Assembly: GCA_028023455.1 (NCBI GenBank)
Contig: JAQFVV010012575.1
Span: 60,001-124,000 of the forward strand
DNA from: Epiperipatus broadwayi
Taxonomy: Eukaryota; Onychophora; Udeonychophora; Euonychophora; Peripatidae
Reading direction: 5' to 3'
Length of the DNA stretch: 64,000 nucleotides
Shown here one piece after another: positions 35,532 to 48,016 of this stretch. Each line of letters opens with the position of its first letter. Position 1 is the stretch's first letter. Position numbers and translations under genes: made by a program. The notes beneath the pieces were generated by a model. It saw nothing but the letters and a program-made list of their open reading frames with translations, did no database searches and was not told where the DNA came from.

Positions 35532-36810
35532 TCCAGTTTATGAAAATAAAAAAAAGTTTAATTGTTATCATAAAATATTATTGATATTAATTATCATTAC
35601 TTTTAAGAGTTTTATTGAGTTCTAGTCATGAAAGAGTAAATACCAGAGACTAAAAGTGGTATTAGAGAAATGAGAAGCATTATAAAGCTGGTTTTGTTTA
35701 TCAAAAAATATAAAAAAAACTTTTATTATAATCAAAGATGGATTGCTTTTGCTAAGGCATAGACTTCAATTCAGTGTTAATGTGTGATGATATTTCCATA
35801 TGTAGCTATAAAAGTTTATTTGTATCATACAGCTTTTGCATCCAAGATGAGAGAAAAAACAATTATATTAATGATGAAAAATTTGAGACACTTGAAATGA
35901 CAAATAACATTAACAAGGGGAATAGCTCAACTTAGATTTTTATTTATATAATTGGTGATACTTGACACCATTTTTTATGAAGCAAGTATCAAGAGGTACT
36001 ATAAAATTGGTGGTGATATTCATATTTTGTATTAACGAAAAGTTTAGATAAGTAATCGTTTATAACAATATTCCAAAACTAACAAAGTGTATATTTTTAT
36101 ATACTACATGAAAACAATAGAATTAAAAATATTATATACTATCGAAATTATTATAAATATTGTTCCAAATATAGTATTTATTTATCAATAGTCTCCTTAT
36201 TTTTTAAGAATCATTTTCTAAATTTAAATTACCCAACAATGAAAGTTATTATTATTAACAAACAAATTATACCAACACATTCTTTATGCACATTAAGCAA
36301 TGCAATTATAATATAAAACATCTAAACTAGCTGAATATATATAGATTAGTACCATGTCATAACAAAATTAAACAAATAGTTATAAAATATAAATATATTT
36401 ATTAAAATGTTCTATTTTTATTTATAAAAAAAATGTTATTGCACATTTATTATAAGTCTTTTTTTTTAATGCATATAAATTACTTTAAATATATCTAAAT
36501 ATCTTATGATGCCTTGCTTATAATCTGGGTTTGAATCTAGTTTAAGTCAAAGTTAAATTTTTTTTAGGATTTGATTATTATTTTCTTTCAGATAGTTAGT
36601 CATTATCCAGTCTGACAATCATTTAATAGTATATGATAAATGATTGTCTAACTATTTTTAACTAGAGAGTAAAACAAAGAAATAAAAAGAATTCAAACCC
36701 CCATCACTTAACAGATCTAGTAAATAATGTTTTTTCTTCAATGTTTTTCCATAAAAAGATTATTGGAGAGGTCTTTGCATTGCAATGGATTAATTATATT
36801 TTTAACTTTT
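35532..36810. other. Non-coding DNA
   Basis: A B-box-like GGGTTTGAATCTAG occurs near 36527 without a matching A box. Nothing else is recognised. Confidence 0.5.
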
Positions 36811-37626
36811 ATTTATAAAGAACATAGGGGTTTTGAAACAACTCAGACTTTCAAACACCCTTCAACTATCCACACTACCTCATACCACTGATACACATTA
36901 CCACACACATGTAGAAAAGATAAATAATCACCAATGTGTATTTTGTGCTGACCAGCACTCATCAGGTGGTCCAGATTATCATCTCCCACACCCATATATA
37001 ATCAGTGCTCAGTTTATATGAAGATAGCAAACCCTCATAGTTTAATGGATAAGCTTCAATCTACTCCAACCTCCAACTCTTGAGCCATCCATACCATTGA
37101 AATCTGATGACAGAAAGCTCAAATCCCAAGCTGATGCCAATATTATTGCCATGCCCATGTTGACCTCAAGTCACTCTGACTCCTCATGTAAAGGACCTTA
37201 TCCATTTAAATACTTAGAAGAGGGGTGGGCAGGATACAGGCTTAATGTGTAAATATTTGAAATACAGGCATTCTTCATATACCTGGAGCCTAATTGTACA
37301 TATAGGAAATAGCTGAAGAGTTGGAGTAGATTGAAGCCTGTCTATTAAAGTATGAGGGTTTGATATCTTAATATAAACTGAGCACTGATTATATATGTGT
37401 GTGGGAGATGATAATCTGGACCAAGTGGTGGGTGCTGGTTCAGCATGGAATCATATATTGGTGATTATTTATCTTTTCTACATGTATGGGGTCATGTGTA
37501 TCAGTGGTATGAGATATTGTGGATAGTTGAAGGGTGGTTGAAAGTCTGAGTTCAAAGACCCTATATTTACAATTAGACTCCAGGTATATGAAGAATGCCT
37601 GTATTTCAAATATTTATAAAGAACAT
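36811..37626. repeat. Long foldback with perfect 15-bp target duplication (family G, copy 3)
   Basis: The element 36826-37611 is flanked by ATTTATAAAGAACAT at 36811-36825 and 37612-37626. The arms start GGGTTTTGAAACAACTCAGA (left) and end in the inverse of TTGAACTCAGACTTTCAACC (right). A separate inverted pair, AATACAGGCATTCTTCATAT (about 37261-37280), recurs inverted at 37587-37606, outside the right arm, so the 3' end carries an extra tail. The long duplication and one-sided tail are retroposon-like. Confidence 0.85.
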
Positions 37627-38698
37627 GTTTTTGCAAGTTTGTTTTAAATTACATATTTATATATTGAAAGTTTTTATTTAATACTGACATACTTAAAAAA
37701 GAGTAAAGATCTCGTAAAAAGGAAAATAGCTCCCATGATTCATTTCTGCTAAATCAGAATTGATAGTTGACCCTGATTATCATTTTTTTGTCATAATTTA
37801 TGATTTATCTTCATGACTTAATCTACAAGTATGCACCTCCTACATGATGATTACCAACTATGAGAGAAATACATCAACTTTATTAATAATTATTTATTAG
37901 GTTTTAGATTATTAGCCCAGATGTAGAATTTAAACTTAGACAATAGTTAAATATATATATATATATAAACTTTAAACTGCACTCAAGCAAGATTTATAAC
38001 TCCATTTTTTTAACCATTTTAAAAACTTTGTGTCTAGTCTAATAAATATTTATTAATAAAATTGATATATTTTTTAAAGATAGCAATTGTGAATAAAATT
38101 GTAAAGGGCTTGTATCATTGTAAAATAATATATATATATCTAAGACCTTACAGATTTTTTACATGAATATCTTAAATTTACTTTATATAGATAAATCTCC
38201 ATTAATCCAAAATTCCAGTTTTGTGTGTGTGGGGTGTGTGTTAGATTATGAATATTTCAGATTTCAAAAATAGATCTTTTATTTTCTTAATGGAAATGCA
38301 AACTGTGCTAAAAATTTAAGAAACATTAATTTTACTATCTATAGTTTTATTTATATATCAGTACATTTGGTATATTGCATACATTTGTTTTATTAATAAT
38401 AATATAAAACTCTAAAATATAAAATAAAATGGAGGACTTCACATCCATTATATTTAATTCCAAGTCCCCTAAAGGGTGATGTAAATTAGTAGATAAGTAA
38501 TTCAAATTTTGTTTACAATTGTTTTGTTTATAATATATATTGTTTAATGCATTATCCTTTATATATGTAGTACTTTTCAACCCACATCTCTATATAAACA
38601 ATATAATTAGTGAATTGCAGTATTTATACAAATTAAGATTTTTAACATCTTTATATATGCAAAAACTGGGGTTATGAATGTTTTCACATTTACTCAAG
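37627..38698. other. Non-coding DNA
   Basis: AT-rich sequence with dinucleotide tracts near 37950 and 38130. No gene. Confidence 0.5.
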
Positions 38699-38714
38699 AA
38701 AGGTAAATAAATAA

Positions 38715-38823
38715 ATAATCTGTCAAGCATTGGTGGTCAAGTGGTCACCACAGCTGCCTTACAAGCAGTTGTCCTGGGTTTGCGGGTTCACTTCCCGGCC
38801 AATGCTTTGACACATGAACAAAA
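38715..38823 (+). repeat. tRNA-derived SINE (copy 5) with 16-bp target duplication
   Basis: Head TGTCAAGCATTGGTGGTCAAG, a 7-bp anticodon-arm stem CAGCTGC/GCAGTTG around loop CTTACAA, and a B-box-like region with a short insertion. The tail is GACACATGAAC plus poly-A. It is flanked by AAAGGTAAATAAATAA at 38699-38714 and 38824-38839. The anticodon would read TAC (valine) if the loop were functional. Confidence 0.9.
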
Positions 38824-38839
38824 AAAGGTAAATAAATAA

Positions 38840-40378
38840 GATTTACGGTATCATTTTCTTTAATAATTTTTTTAAATGCTGCTGTATTTGTTTTCCTATT
38901 TTTATTATTTTATTAATGAATGATTTTTACTTTATTATTAACACAAACTGCAAACTTTAGTATATATATTTACAATTAAATTAATAATTTTTAGTTCAAT
39001 TTTTAAAGAAAAAAGTTCATATATTTTTTTAAATTCGGCAGAATTGCTATGATCACAAACTTTATATTTTAAACCATTTAAAATGAAGTTTTACATTTTT
39101 TAAAGAAAGTAAAAGAATTGAATCCAAATTTACTGCAAGTTAAGAAAATGATTACATTTAAAAAAAAAAATATGCATAAGTATAAAGTTTATATTTTTTA
39201 AAAATTAATTTGACTTTTATTCTTTCATTTTTTTATTTGTATACTATTTTTTTTTGGATAATTTAGAGCCACACCAGTGAATATTGAGAAGATAGATCCA
39301 GTGGATTTATTGTATGTTTAATTTTACAATGATATTATTTTTATTGCAGTAATTAAACTACAAATCAAGACAATAATTTATTTTTGCTGATTAATATTTT
39401 TTTGTATTTTATATTTTAAAGGATTTTATTGTTTTAAATGTTTCAAGTTTACATCATTTTTTATTATAAAATCATACTAAGAAAGGCAATAAAACCTGCA
39501 ATAGTCTTATAATTATTAGTATATAGAATTACTTAATCATATATATTACATATTTATAAAAAAATTAAAAAAAACCAATATTCTTTTTGATAATAATCAG
39601 CATTAAGCTAATGCACATGTGCTTTGTGGATTTTAAACAATAAATGAATACTCTCATTTTTCAAATACAAGATAAAGTCTTTGTGAAAGAATAGAATGAA
39701 TCGCCTATTCTTTCAACCCAAATGTTTAAGTATGGGCAAATCTTAAGTATCTGGAAATGAGAGCGTGAAGATATTAACCATCGCTTTAAATTACTTTTAC
39801 TATGTCTGAATGAATGACGCCTGCGAAATTTACTAGAATTTACAATACGTCATTCTTAAATGAAATTAAACATATGTAAATGAGATATTTAGTAGTGCAT
39901 TAGATTATTAGAGATACCATTCTAGTGTCTCGGATGCCATTGTAATTGAGGACCAGGTATCAGTGCAAATATTATGTGTGAACATTTTTTATCGCTCTGA
40001 GTGATTCTAATTTAATCCAGAAAGTATTTTGTTGATTTCTAAAATCATTATAAAAATGCTTCTTGTTCACCAAAATGCATATAGAATAAATGTTGAAGCA
40101 CTAATTTCAGAGAATACTCATTTTGAAAAAGATTTAAATAGAGTTTTAATGTTGCAGTTATGTGTTTGAAATATTGCTAAATCTATATTTTCTAAAGATT
40201 GACATTCAAAAAATAATTAAAGTTGAGATTCTGTGTTTTTTACACAGAGCCCACATTGAGAATCAATATTTGTGCAGAATCTTTTATATTTATAAAAATA
40301 TAATATTGGTACAAATCCATTTACTTCTGTTTCTAATCAGGACTCAATCCTTTTTTCTTTTCAAAAATATACAGTACA
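38840..40378. other. Non-coding DNA
   Basis: Nothing recognised. The frame at 40162-40383 shows no domain. Confidence 0.5.
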
Positions 40379-40725
40379 TATAGCCATATAATTCTATAAT
40401 TAAAACCACTTCTTTTCTTTTCAAAAACTTTATTTGATGTATATATATATCCACTTATTTCCAACGTTTCGACTATCTTTACTCTATAGTCATTTTTAAG
40501 GATCTAGAAAAAACATTACATTATAAACAAACTTCACATAATAAAACCAAAAAAACAAAAATAATCAAAAATAGTATGAAGCATATAAACCCCATAAAAT
40601 TTAAAAATAAATAAAATACATTAAAATCAATTAAATTAAAAACACAAAACATACACCACACTTACTTGACTCCCTTCTCAAAAAACTTTCCCTTTTTACA
40701 TTTTTTTTTATTATCCAAAAAACCA
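40379..40725. repeat. Left inverted repeat of the 8.5-kb composite element
   Basis: From ATATAGCCATATAATTCTAT to CCAAAAAACCA, this ~345-bp segment recurs inverted at 48538-48872, near-identical. On the minus strand it carries a TTGAAAAT, GACTAT/ATAGTC hairpin and CGAAACGTTGG module, similar in layout to hammerhead-like ends of Penelope-type repeats, but lacking CUGANGA. Confidence 0.85.
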
Positions 40726-40995
40726 ATTGTTACAATAAAAAACTTATTTCCTTTTTCTTTCTTATATACTTCAAAAATGAATTTATTTCCAAAAATAATT
40801 CTTTATTCATGTCTTATCCAATTCTATTTAAAACAGGTTTATATCTTTATATATATATATAAAAAGATATAAACCTGTTTTAAATAGAATTGGATAAGAC
40901 ATGAATAAAGAATTATTTTTGGAAATAAATTCATTTTTGAAGTATATAAGAAAGAAAAAGGAAATAAGTTTTTTATTGTAACAATTGGTTTTTTT
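40715..40995. repeat. Near-perfect ~280-bp palindrome
   Basis: The left arm, from AAAAAACCAATTGTTAC at 40716 to about 40847, is mirrored by the right arm, about 40862-40993. The arms are separated only by a TATATATA-rich centre near 40855 and appear identical. It begins at the inner edge of the 40.4-kb inverted repeat. It could be a true foldback or an assembly artefact. Confidence 0.85.
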
Positions 40996-41666
40996 TCCAA
41001 TAAATTTATTAAACGTAAATAAGTATGATATAAAGTGATTTTGTACAGAAAAAAAAGGGAAAAATTAATACAAACAAATTTTGTACAAGTGTGAATTTTT
41101 GATTGTCTTCTGATTATCAGTTCTCAATTAACAGCTCATGTTCTGCAGTTCACTGCATGACTCATTCTTATAGTGAATAACAAATGTAATCCAATAAATT
41201 CTTAGTATACTTTTGCCCATGAACTGCCTTTATATAATCATTTCAATGATCACCTGTAATGTCATGTGCACTTCATACTGGAAGGGCACAGTTCTATAAT
41301 CAGATATGGCTTAGAAACTCAATATTAATCATCTTTATTATCTTTCCAACAATGATTCATTCAAGTCCATATTCATTTTCACCAAGAACCTATAGGCTAT
41401 CATTGCACCAGTGTGAAAATGTTCAATTATACACTACTGATATTCATTTCCAGCCATTTATAGGCTTTGTAATTTTCTGCATCTGTTCATTCATTTATAA
41501 GCATCCAAGTAAGTGAGTTTAAAATCATCTATATGATACTATTCAGGGCATGACATTCTCCAACTATTTCAGTATGAAGAAGGTGCCCATTTCATATTGA
41601 CATTTTATATCTATTACTCTATTAATCATAAGCACTGAAAGCAATAGAGTTGTTGATACCTATTGA
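40996..41666 (-). mobile_element. LINE-A 3' region
   Basis: This is the sequence between the last ORF2 codons and a short poly-T (poly-A on the minus strand) at about 40988-40997, taken as the 3' UTR and tail of LINE-A. Plus-strand frames here are not supported. Confidence 0.5.
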
Positions 41667-44600
41667 TTATTCTTTAATAGATATCAAATTCCATGTGTCC
41701 AGGAATGTGCTTTTAGGTATGAGAAGTTCATCCCGTTTCTTGATCTTAACCAATTTTCTAAAAAAATATTCATCATCTTGAAAGATTAAACTACAGAATA
41801 CCTTCTTACACCTCGCTGTCCATATTATATAGTTCAGAAAAATAGATAGCCTGATATTGGCAAAAACTCTGGATTTGATACTGTCTTTAATTGAGGTGAT
41901 CAAATAGTAATCAATATTAACATTATCATATATAGTTTTTTTAATTCTTCAGAGTCCAGTGCAAGAATAAACAAGATGTTCAAATGTCTCATCCATCTGA
42001 CTACACAACGGACATATGGGATCTAACTTGGATATGCCTCTTCTAGCAGATAGGAACCAATTAGTGCTAATGGCCTGCATATTGATTTTTATAACAAAAT
42101 CTAGATATTTAGGTTCCATGTACCAGAATTTGAAGAGAGAAATAATCTTTTGATTTGTTATATTTAATTTACCCTGGATTTGTATACCGGGTGGATTAAT
42201 AACGAAGTATCCTTCCCATATCTTGATTTTATTTTTAAAAGTATCTTTTGTAATAGGAATGTATTTTTTCACTAGATCTAGTGACCTACCTACTACATCC
42301 TTAGTACTAGGTGGAGGTCGGTCTGTGGGAATAACTGGTAAAGTAATTTGATCATAATTGAAGACATTTGATAATATGACTAATATATTAAATGATTTCT
42401 GATATTGAATAGAAGCGATGGAATGAAATGACATTCCATTAAGTTTCTTGTGTTACTGCATTTGTTTAATACTAATAGCAGCAATCTTTCCTTTCCAGAA
42501 CAATCTAGCAGCCAAGGTATTAATCTTCTGGATAAACAATTTAGTAATTTTAATTATTGGCAAGTAGTAATTTATTTTTGTCATTATTTTCATGTTTAAT
42601 AATCTCACCTTGCTATGCAATGAAAGGTAAACTTCTGACAGACGTTTAGTTAGATTATCTGTAGCTAGTAAAATCTCATTCTGTATCTCCTTTGACATCA
42701 CAGTATGAGATTTAGAAATAGAAAATCCCAAAAATTTTTGAGGATCAGCTTTGAAGTTTGCATTTACCTTGCTACCAGAGTAGATCTTCCAGACAGCAGA
42801 TTTTATTGGATTAATCTGAAGACCATAACTGTTTGAAAATTGATCAATTATATTATAGAGTTGAGTTAAATATTTTTGAGATGGAAGGAAAATGAGTATG
42901 TCATCCATATAGGCAATTACATTCATATGTTTACCTAGTCTAGGAACAAATATCCCAGGCAATTGGTTTTCTATTGCTTGCAATGAAGGGTTTATATATG
43001 ATATAAAAAGAAGGGCACTAAGTGGTGACCCCTGTGGGATTGAAACTTCAGGCTTAAATGATTGTGTCAGTTTACCATTCAGAGAAATATGAATTTGCCT
43101 ATTACTCAACAGATTATCTATTATTTGAATAATAGATTTTGGGATCTGATATTCTTTCAGGATGTCTAAAAGCTTATTAATTCTAATGGTATCAAAAGCA
43201 GCATTAATATCTAGCTGCACAGCTATTGGAGATTGTTTTCTATGCAACCTAATATGATGAATGAAAATTTCTGCTTGAGACATAGCTATTATTGGTGATG
43301 ATCCCTTCTTTGCGTATTGTGAATTGGAAATCTGTTGTAAGATTCTATCCTGTATTTCATCCTTTAAAACTGATTCAATCACTTTAATGAGGAGAGGAGA
43401 CATAGAAATTGGCCTTATATTTTCAATTGGCTGCCTCTGTTTTAATTTTTTTATGAACGGTACCAAGGCAATAGGATAGAGATTCGGAATAATCCTCTTC
43501 TCTTCAGAAAGATAGTCTATCATTTTGTGCATGATTGGAACTATAATATTGCTTAAGTGTGCTAGAATAAATCTGGGTATACCATGTATACCTGGATGGA
43601 TGTTATCAGACATCATACACAGTTTGGAACAGATTGTGTCTTTTGTAATTTTATGTTTTTCCAAGTTTGCTGTTTCTTTCCATACATTATCATCAAGTCG
43701 TTTTTCACTTTGAAGCTTATGCTGAAAGTGCTTTAGGATTTGGATTAGCATTGGCATACCTACTAGCATTTGATCATTACTGCCCAGCACAGTTGGAGTA
43801 GGTGATTTTTTCTCCGCTCCCAGTACCCACCGTAGGTATCCTCTTGTCCAGCAGTGTTGTTCTGAAAGGTAGACCTTGGCTCTTTTAATTGAAATGTATT
43901 CTGCCAAGGCTTTCTGCTTTGCTCTATAGGATTGTTTTAAGTTTATAATTTCTGCAACTGAGAAGGAATTAGATGAGTGTCGTTTCATTAAATTACTTAA
44001 TGAATCTAAGTCTTTAATAAGAGATAGTGGACCCTTTCTACTTCGAGAGTGATGGGCTATTATTGTTTGTAATATACCAATAAATGCGAACCAAGCCTCT
44101 TCAACAGGTTTATTTAATATCTGAATTTTCTGAAAATAAATATATGCTTCGGATATAACTGCTTCAGTAGTGTTAGCTCTTGTTAGCATTCTCATTGTTA
44201 TTTTGAGAGAAGGATATATTATTGATAGCATCTAATTGCACTACCAATGCTAAATGATCTGAAAAGACCACATGCTCTAATTGAGGATCAATTAGAAAAT
44301 GAATATCAGGGGTGTAAAACACCAAGTCTATCAATGATTTATAGTTTCTGGTATAATAGGAAAAGGATCCTTCAGGAAAGTATCCATCGCCACTCATAAC
44401 ACATCTGTTAATTAAATGAATATATTTTTTATTAAAGTGGGAATAGGTAGTGTTAAAATCTCCCATAATAATGGTAGGCCAATTATCATTAGCCATTGAC
44501 ATATTAATTATATTAACTATCTTGATTAAATTATGTGGAGAGTTGTTTGTATAAACATAAATAAGATTAATGACCTGATTTCCATATCAATATAAAGAAT

Positions 44601-44855
44601 CTTAAATCTTTCAGGGGGAAATTTAATGTTTATAATAATGCCAACCCCACCAGCAGCTGAGAGACCAGTGGAAAGTTCACAATATCCCAATCTATTAAGT
44701 CTCTCTTTAATTCTGTGATCTGATTTTATATGAAATTTTGTTTCACCTATTAGCAATATATGGGGGTTATTTTGCTTGATCCAATGCTCAATGGCATATA
44801 TTCTCTCCATAGAATTAATTCCACGTATATTAATACCTGCAAATTTATATTTCAT
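41667..44855 (-). pseudogene. LINE-A ORF2: AP endonuclease, reverse transcriptase, zinc-binding tail
   Basis: Five minus-strand pieces in the right order make a ~1060-residue ORF2. 44855-44526 opens with MKYKFAGINIRGINS and has GETK, the N-terminal half of an APE-type endonuclease. 44502-44173 has IIMGDFN, SLIDLV and SDH, its catalytic C-terminal half. 44231-42453 is the reverse transcriptase, with LDINAAFD (motif A), IPQGSPLSALLF (motif B) and AYMDDILIF (motif C). 42434-41949 ends in WFLSARRGISKLDPICPLCS, a C-x2-C...H...C zinc module, and 41903-41667 is the tail. The breaks between the pieces are frameshifts or stops, so the copy is dead, though the RT core is intact. Products would make target-primed cDNA. 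The clade is unresolved within the APE-endonuclease LINEs. It is homologous throughout to LINE-B (51-57 kb). Confidence 0.85.
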
Positions 44856-44950
44856 TGTTTGAAATGTCTCAATAGCAATTATCTATCGCATTGCAAAACT
44901 GTAAAGGCTATTTGTTAGCGCAACAATATGAGTTATTTATGAGAAGTTGC

Positions 44951-46857
44951 TCATGGATCTGAATCAATATTTTCAGAATTCTTATCAGTACACCTTAAAT
45001 TATATGAAATTAATCTGATTTGTGTATTTTCTTTTATATCGCTTTGATCTAACATTGAAGAAATGTTAGTAGCTATTTGTAACTCTTGTCCATTTATATC
45101 TTCATTAATCTTAGCTTTCTTTTCCATAGTTTTCTTTTTGATAATTGGTACATTATCCTGCTCTAAGGTTTTATTGATTAGAGATTCATTTTTATTACAC
45201 AGCATTAGCTCATCCTCAGAACTTGATTTATCTATTCTGACTGATTTTCTCTTCTTTGTAGTTATTTTTTCCTCTATGTATTCCATTGAAGGATCTTCAT
45301 TTGAACTAGCATCATCTTGTTCTTTATAATTCCCATTTGTATTACCTTTTTGTGGCATTGATTTCTTTTTAGAGCTTTTAGAATTTTTGCTAGCTCTATG
45401 TTCCTGATTTGTATTAATTTTAGTAGAATTTGTTTTGTCATAATCTGGCTTGGCATTATTGTTTTTAGGATTGACTTTATTATTAAACTGAGTTGTTGGT
45501 TCTTCTTTTCCAATGTTTATACTTTCATTAATTTCTGAATCACTTCTATATGAATCAGGCTGGGATTTTTCTTCATTTTCCATATTCATTATTGGATCAT
45601 TTAAAATGATGGATTCTAAACCAGCATGTTGGCTTTCATTATTGTCTTTATATTTATTATCCAGCTTTTTTTCAATAGAGTTGGGTAGGTTAGTATGTTG
45701 CTGAATTATGTTTGCTCTTGAGACATCTTTGTTATTTTTGATTATATACTCATCAGTGGAGGTTGATGGAATTAGTATTATAGTACCATTTTCTAGGCTG
45801 TTAGATTGTAAATAATTATTTCTATGACATTTATGAAATTGGTTTCTTTTAATGCCACACTTTGGACAAATTCTGGCAATGCAGTCTTTAACAAGATGTG
45901 TCCTTTGACAAGATGTGTCCTTTGAAGGCAAAAAAAACACTGTGGTCTAACTCCACAAAATGATAGAATCATATGTGAGGTTTTAAAATCTAAAACCGTA
46001 GGTATATCAGTGGGTAAAATATTCTGTTTTAGTGAAATTTCAAATGAGGCTGTGTTTGATAATATATGATCTCCAGCTTTCTCCTGAGGTAGATAATTAA
46101 ATTTGGATATTTTACCATAATTCATAAGTAATTCCTGTAGTTGTATTTCATTAAAATGCATAATACAGTTTTTAATTCTTCCTGAAAGTGTGATAGGTTT
46201 TGTTAAGTCTATATAACAAACGAAATTTGAACCTAGTGTTCTAATAGAACTTCTAAAATTGTTTTTGGAAGCCCAATCTTTAAATTCTATGGCAATATAA
46301 CGATCATTTGGATGGTTAAGAATTCTGTTTATACCCTGTCCAATTTGATTTTCCTTTATTGTTTTATAAAGTAGATCGTCTGGAAACTTAAGCAATGAGC
46401 AGTTAGCTAAGATTAAATTTTTATCACCATTGAAATTTAACAATGTCTTATATAAATTTGTAGGTATAGTACTATTAAATCTTAAGTTTAAGTCTTTATA
46501 TTGCTCCTCATTAAAATTAGTGGTTGAAAAATTTTGTGTATTTGATTGATTTTGATTTGATTCATTAATTTGATCTAAATCTGACTCGAGAATATCTAGT
46601 AAAGAAGCATTTTTATTTTCATTTATCGTATTTTGTGTCTGACCAGGTTTTATATTATTTCGAAGTACATTGGCATAGGAATTATTATTAGAATGTGGTA
46701 GATAACTTTCATTACTATTTTGAATATTTTTAGACTTAAAATTATCATGAGTAGTACTTACATTTTGGTAAAAATCCTCCGTGTCACTCACAACAGAGCT
46801 TCTGACATTCCTAACTTTTTTAACGTTAAACGTTTGTTTTAGCACCTCTACAGGCAA
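44951..46857 (-). pseudogene. LINE-A ORF1: nucleic-acid-binding protein with CCHC zinc knuckle
   Basis: Two overlapping pieces, 46857-45793 and 45940-44951, would form one ORF1 product of about 630 residues upstream of ORF2. The junction is a 17-bp tandem duplication (ACAAGATGTGTCCTTTG twice, about 45894-45930), which breaks the frame inside the zinc knuckle CFFCLQRTHLVKDC (C-x2-C-x4-H-x4-C). A second cysteine/histidine cluster, CPKCGIKRNQFHKCH, follows. The region before the knuckle resembles an RNA-binding fold (YIAIEFKDWASKNNF). The C-terminal part is Asn/Lys/Glu-rich and low in complexity. ORF1 proteins coat LINE RNA. Its N-terminal extension lies in the duplicated block upstream. Confidence 0.8.
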
Positions 46858-47897
46858 AGTAAAATCATTTACATTTTCACCAAATTTTAACTGAGAAGAG
46901 CTTGTGGCATTCTTGACCTGTCTATAATCATCAGAATGTATTAAGGTATTTCTAGCGCATTTTTTCCATTAGGTTGTAAAACGCTATTTAACGTTAGGTT
47001 TGAATTATCACATTCGCTATTTAAACTGAACACCAAATTATTAGAATTAATAGGGGTGTTAACTTGAGAGTCATATTTACTTTGAATGTTATTTGGTTTA
47101 ATTTTATTTCTTTTTTTTGCAATAGGAACTTTGGATATTGTTCCTGAGTGTATTTCAGGCTGATTTTCACTATCCTCATTTCTTAACCTTATTCTTGACT
47201 TACCTTATGGTTGAAAAATTTTGTGTATTTGATTGATTTTGATTTGATTCATTAATTTGATCTAAATCTGACTCGAGAATATCTAGTAAAGAAGCATTTT
47301 TATTTTCATTTATCGTATTTTGTATCTGACCAGGTTTTATATTATTTCGAAGTACATTGGCATAGGAATTATTATTAGAATGTGGTAGATAACTTTCATT
47401 ACTATTTTGAATATTTTTAGACTTAAAATTATCATGAGTAGTACTTACATTTTGGTAAAAATCCTCCGTGTCACTCACAACAGAGCTTCTGACATTCCTA
47501 ACTTTTTTAACGTTAAACGTTTGTTTTAGCACCTCTACAGGCAAAGTAAAATCATTTACATTTTCACCAAATTTTAACTGAGAAGAGCTTGTGGCATTCT
47601 TGACCTGTCTATAATCATCAGAATGTATTAAGGTATTTCTAGCGCATTTTTTCCATTAGGTTGTAAAACGCTATTTAACGTTAGGTTTGAATTATCACAT
47701 TCGCTATTTAAACTGAACACCAAATTATTAGAATTAATAGGGGTGTTAACTTGAGAGTCATATTTACTTTGAATGTTATTTGGTTTAATTTTATTTCTTT
47801 TTTTTGCAATAGGAACTTTGGATATTGTTCCTGAGTGTATTTCAGGCTGACTTTCACTATCCTCATTTCTTAACATTATTCTTGACTTACCTTACCA
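46524..47897 (-). repeat. Tandem ~687-bp duplication of the LINE-A 5' end
   Basis: 46524-47210 and 47211-47897 are near-identical head-to-tail copies, offset by 687 bp. I noted three differences: a T/I codon, a T/C in TGATTTTC/TGACTTTC, and ATG to AGG at the likely ORF1 start (ATG at 47876-47874 in the outer copy, AGG at 47189-47187 in the inner). Both copies carry the same frameshift near the A6 run after NGKNALEIP, so that mutation predates the duplication. Confidence 0.9.
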
Positions 47898-48016
47898 ATT
47901 TCTTACATCCAAATACTCTGCCTATCCCCTCCTTCTGAATGAATTTCTGTTTTTTTTTAGGATCTCAATCTAAGCAATGTTAACTATAAAACTGCCACAG
48001 GTGGTTTTTTGGATAA
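47898..48016. other. LINE-A 5' flank, up to assembly gap
   Basis: This includes TAACTATAAAACTGCCACAG and GTGGTTTTTTGGATAA (47980-48016), which is repeated on the far side of the gap. Confidence 0.6.

Noticed and set aside
40666-40872. 68-codon frame at the left inverted repeat
   Set aside because: It lies across the inverted repeat and palindrome, and the same peptide arises from the mirror copy at 48.6 kb.
47935-47965. Splice acceptor (poly-T then AG) at the LINE-A 5' flank
   Set aside because: A polypyrimidine-AG is expected by chance in this AT-rich DNA and no coding exon follows.
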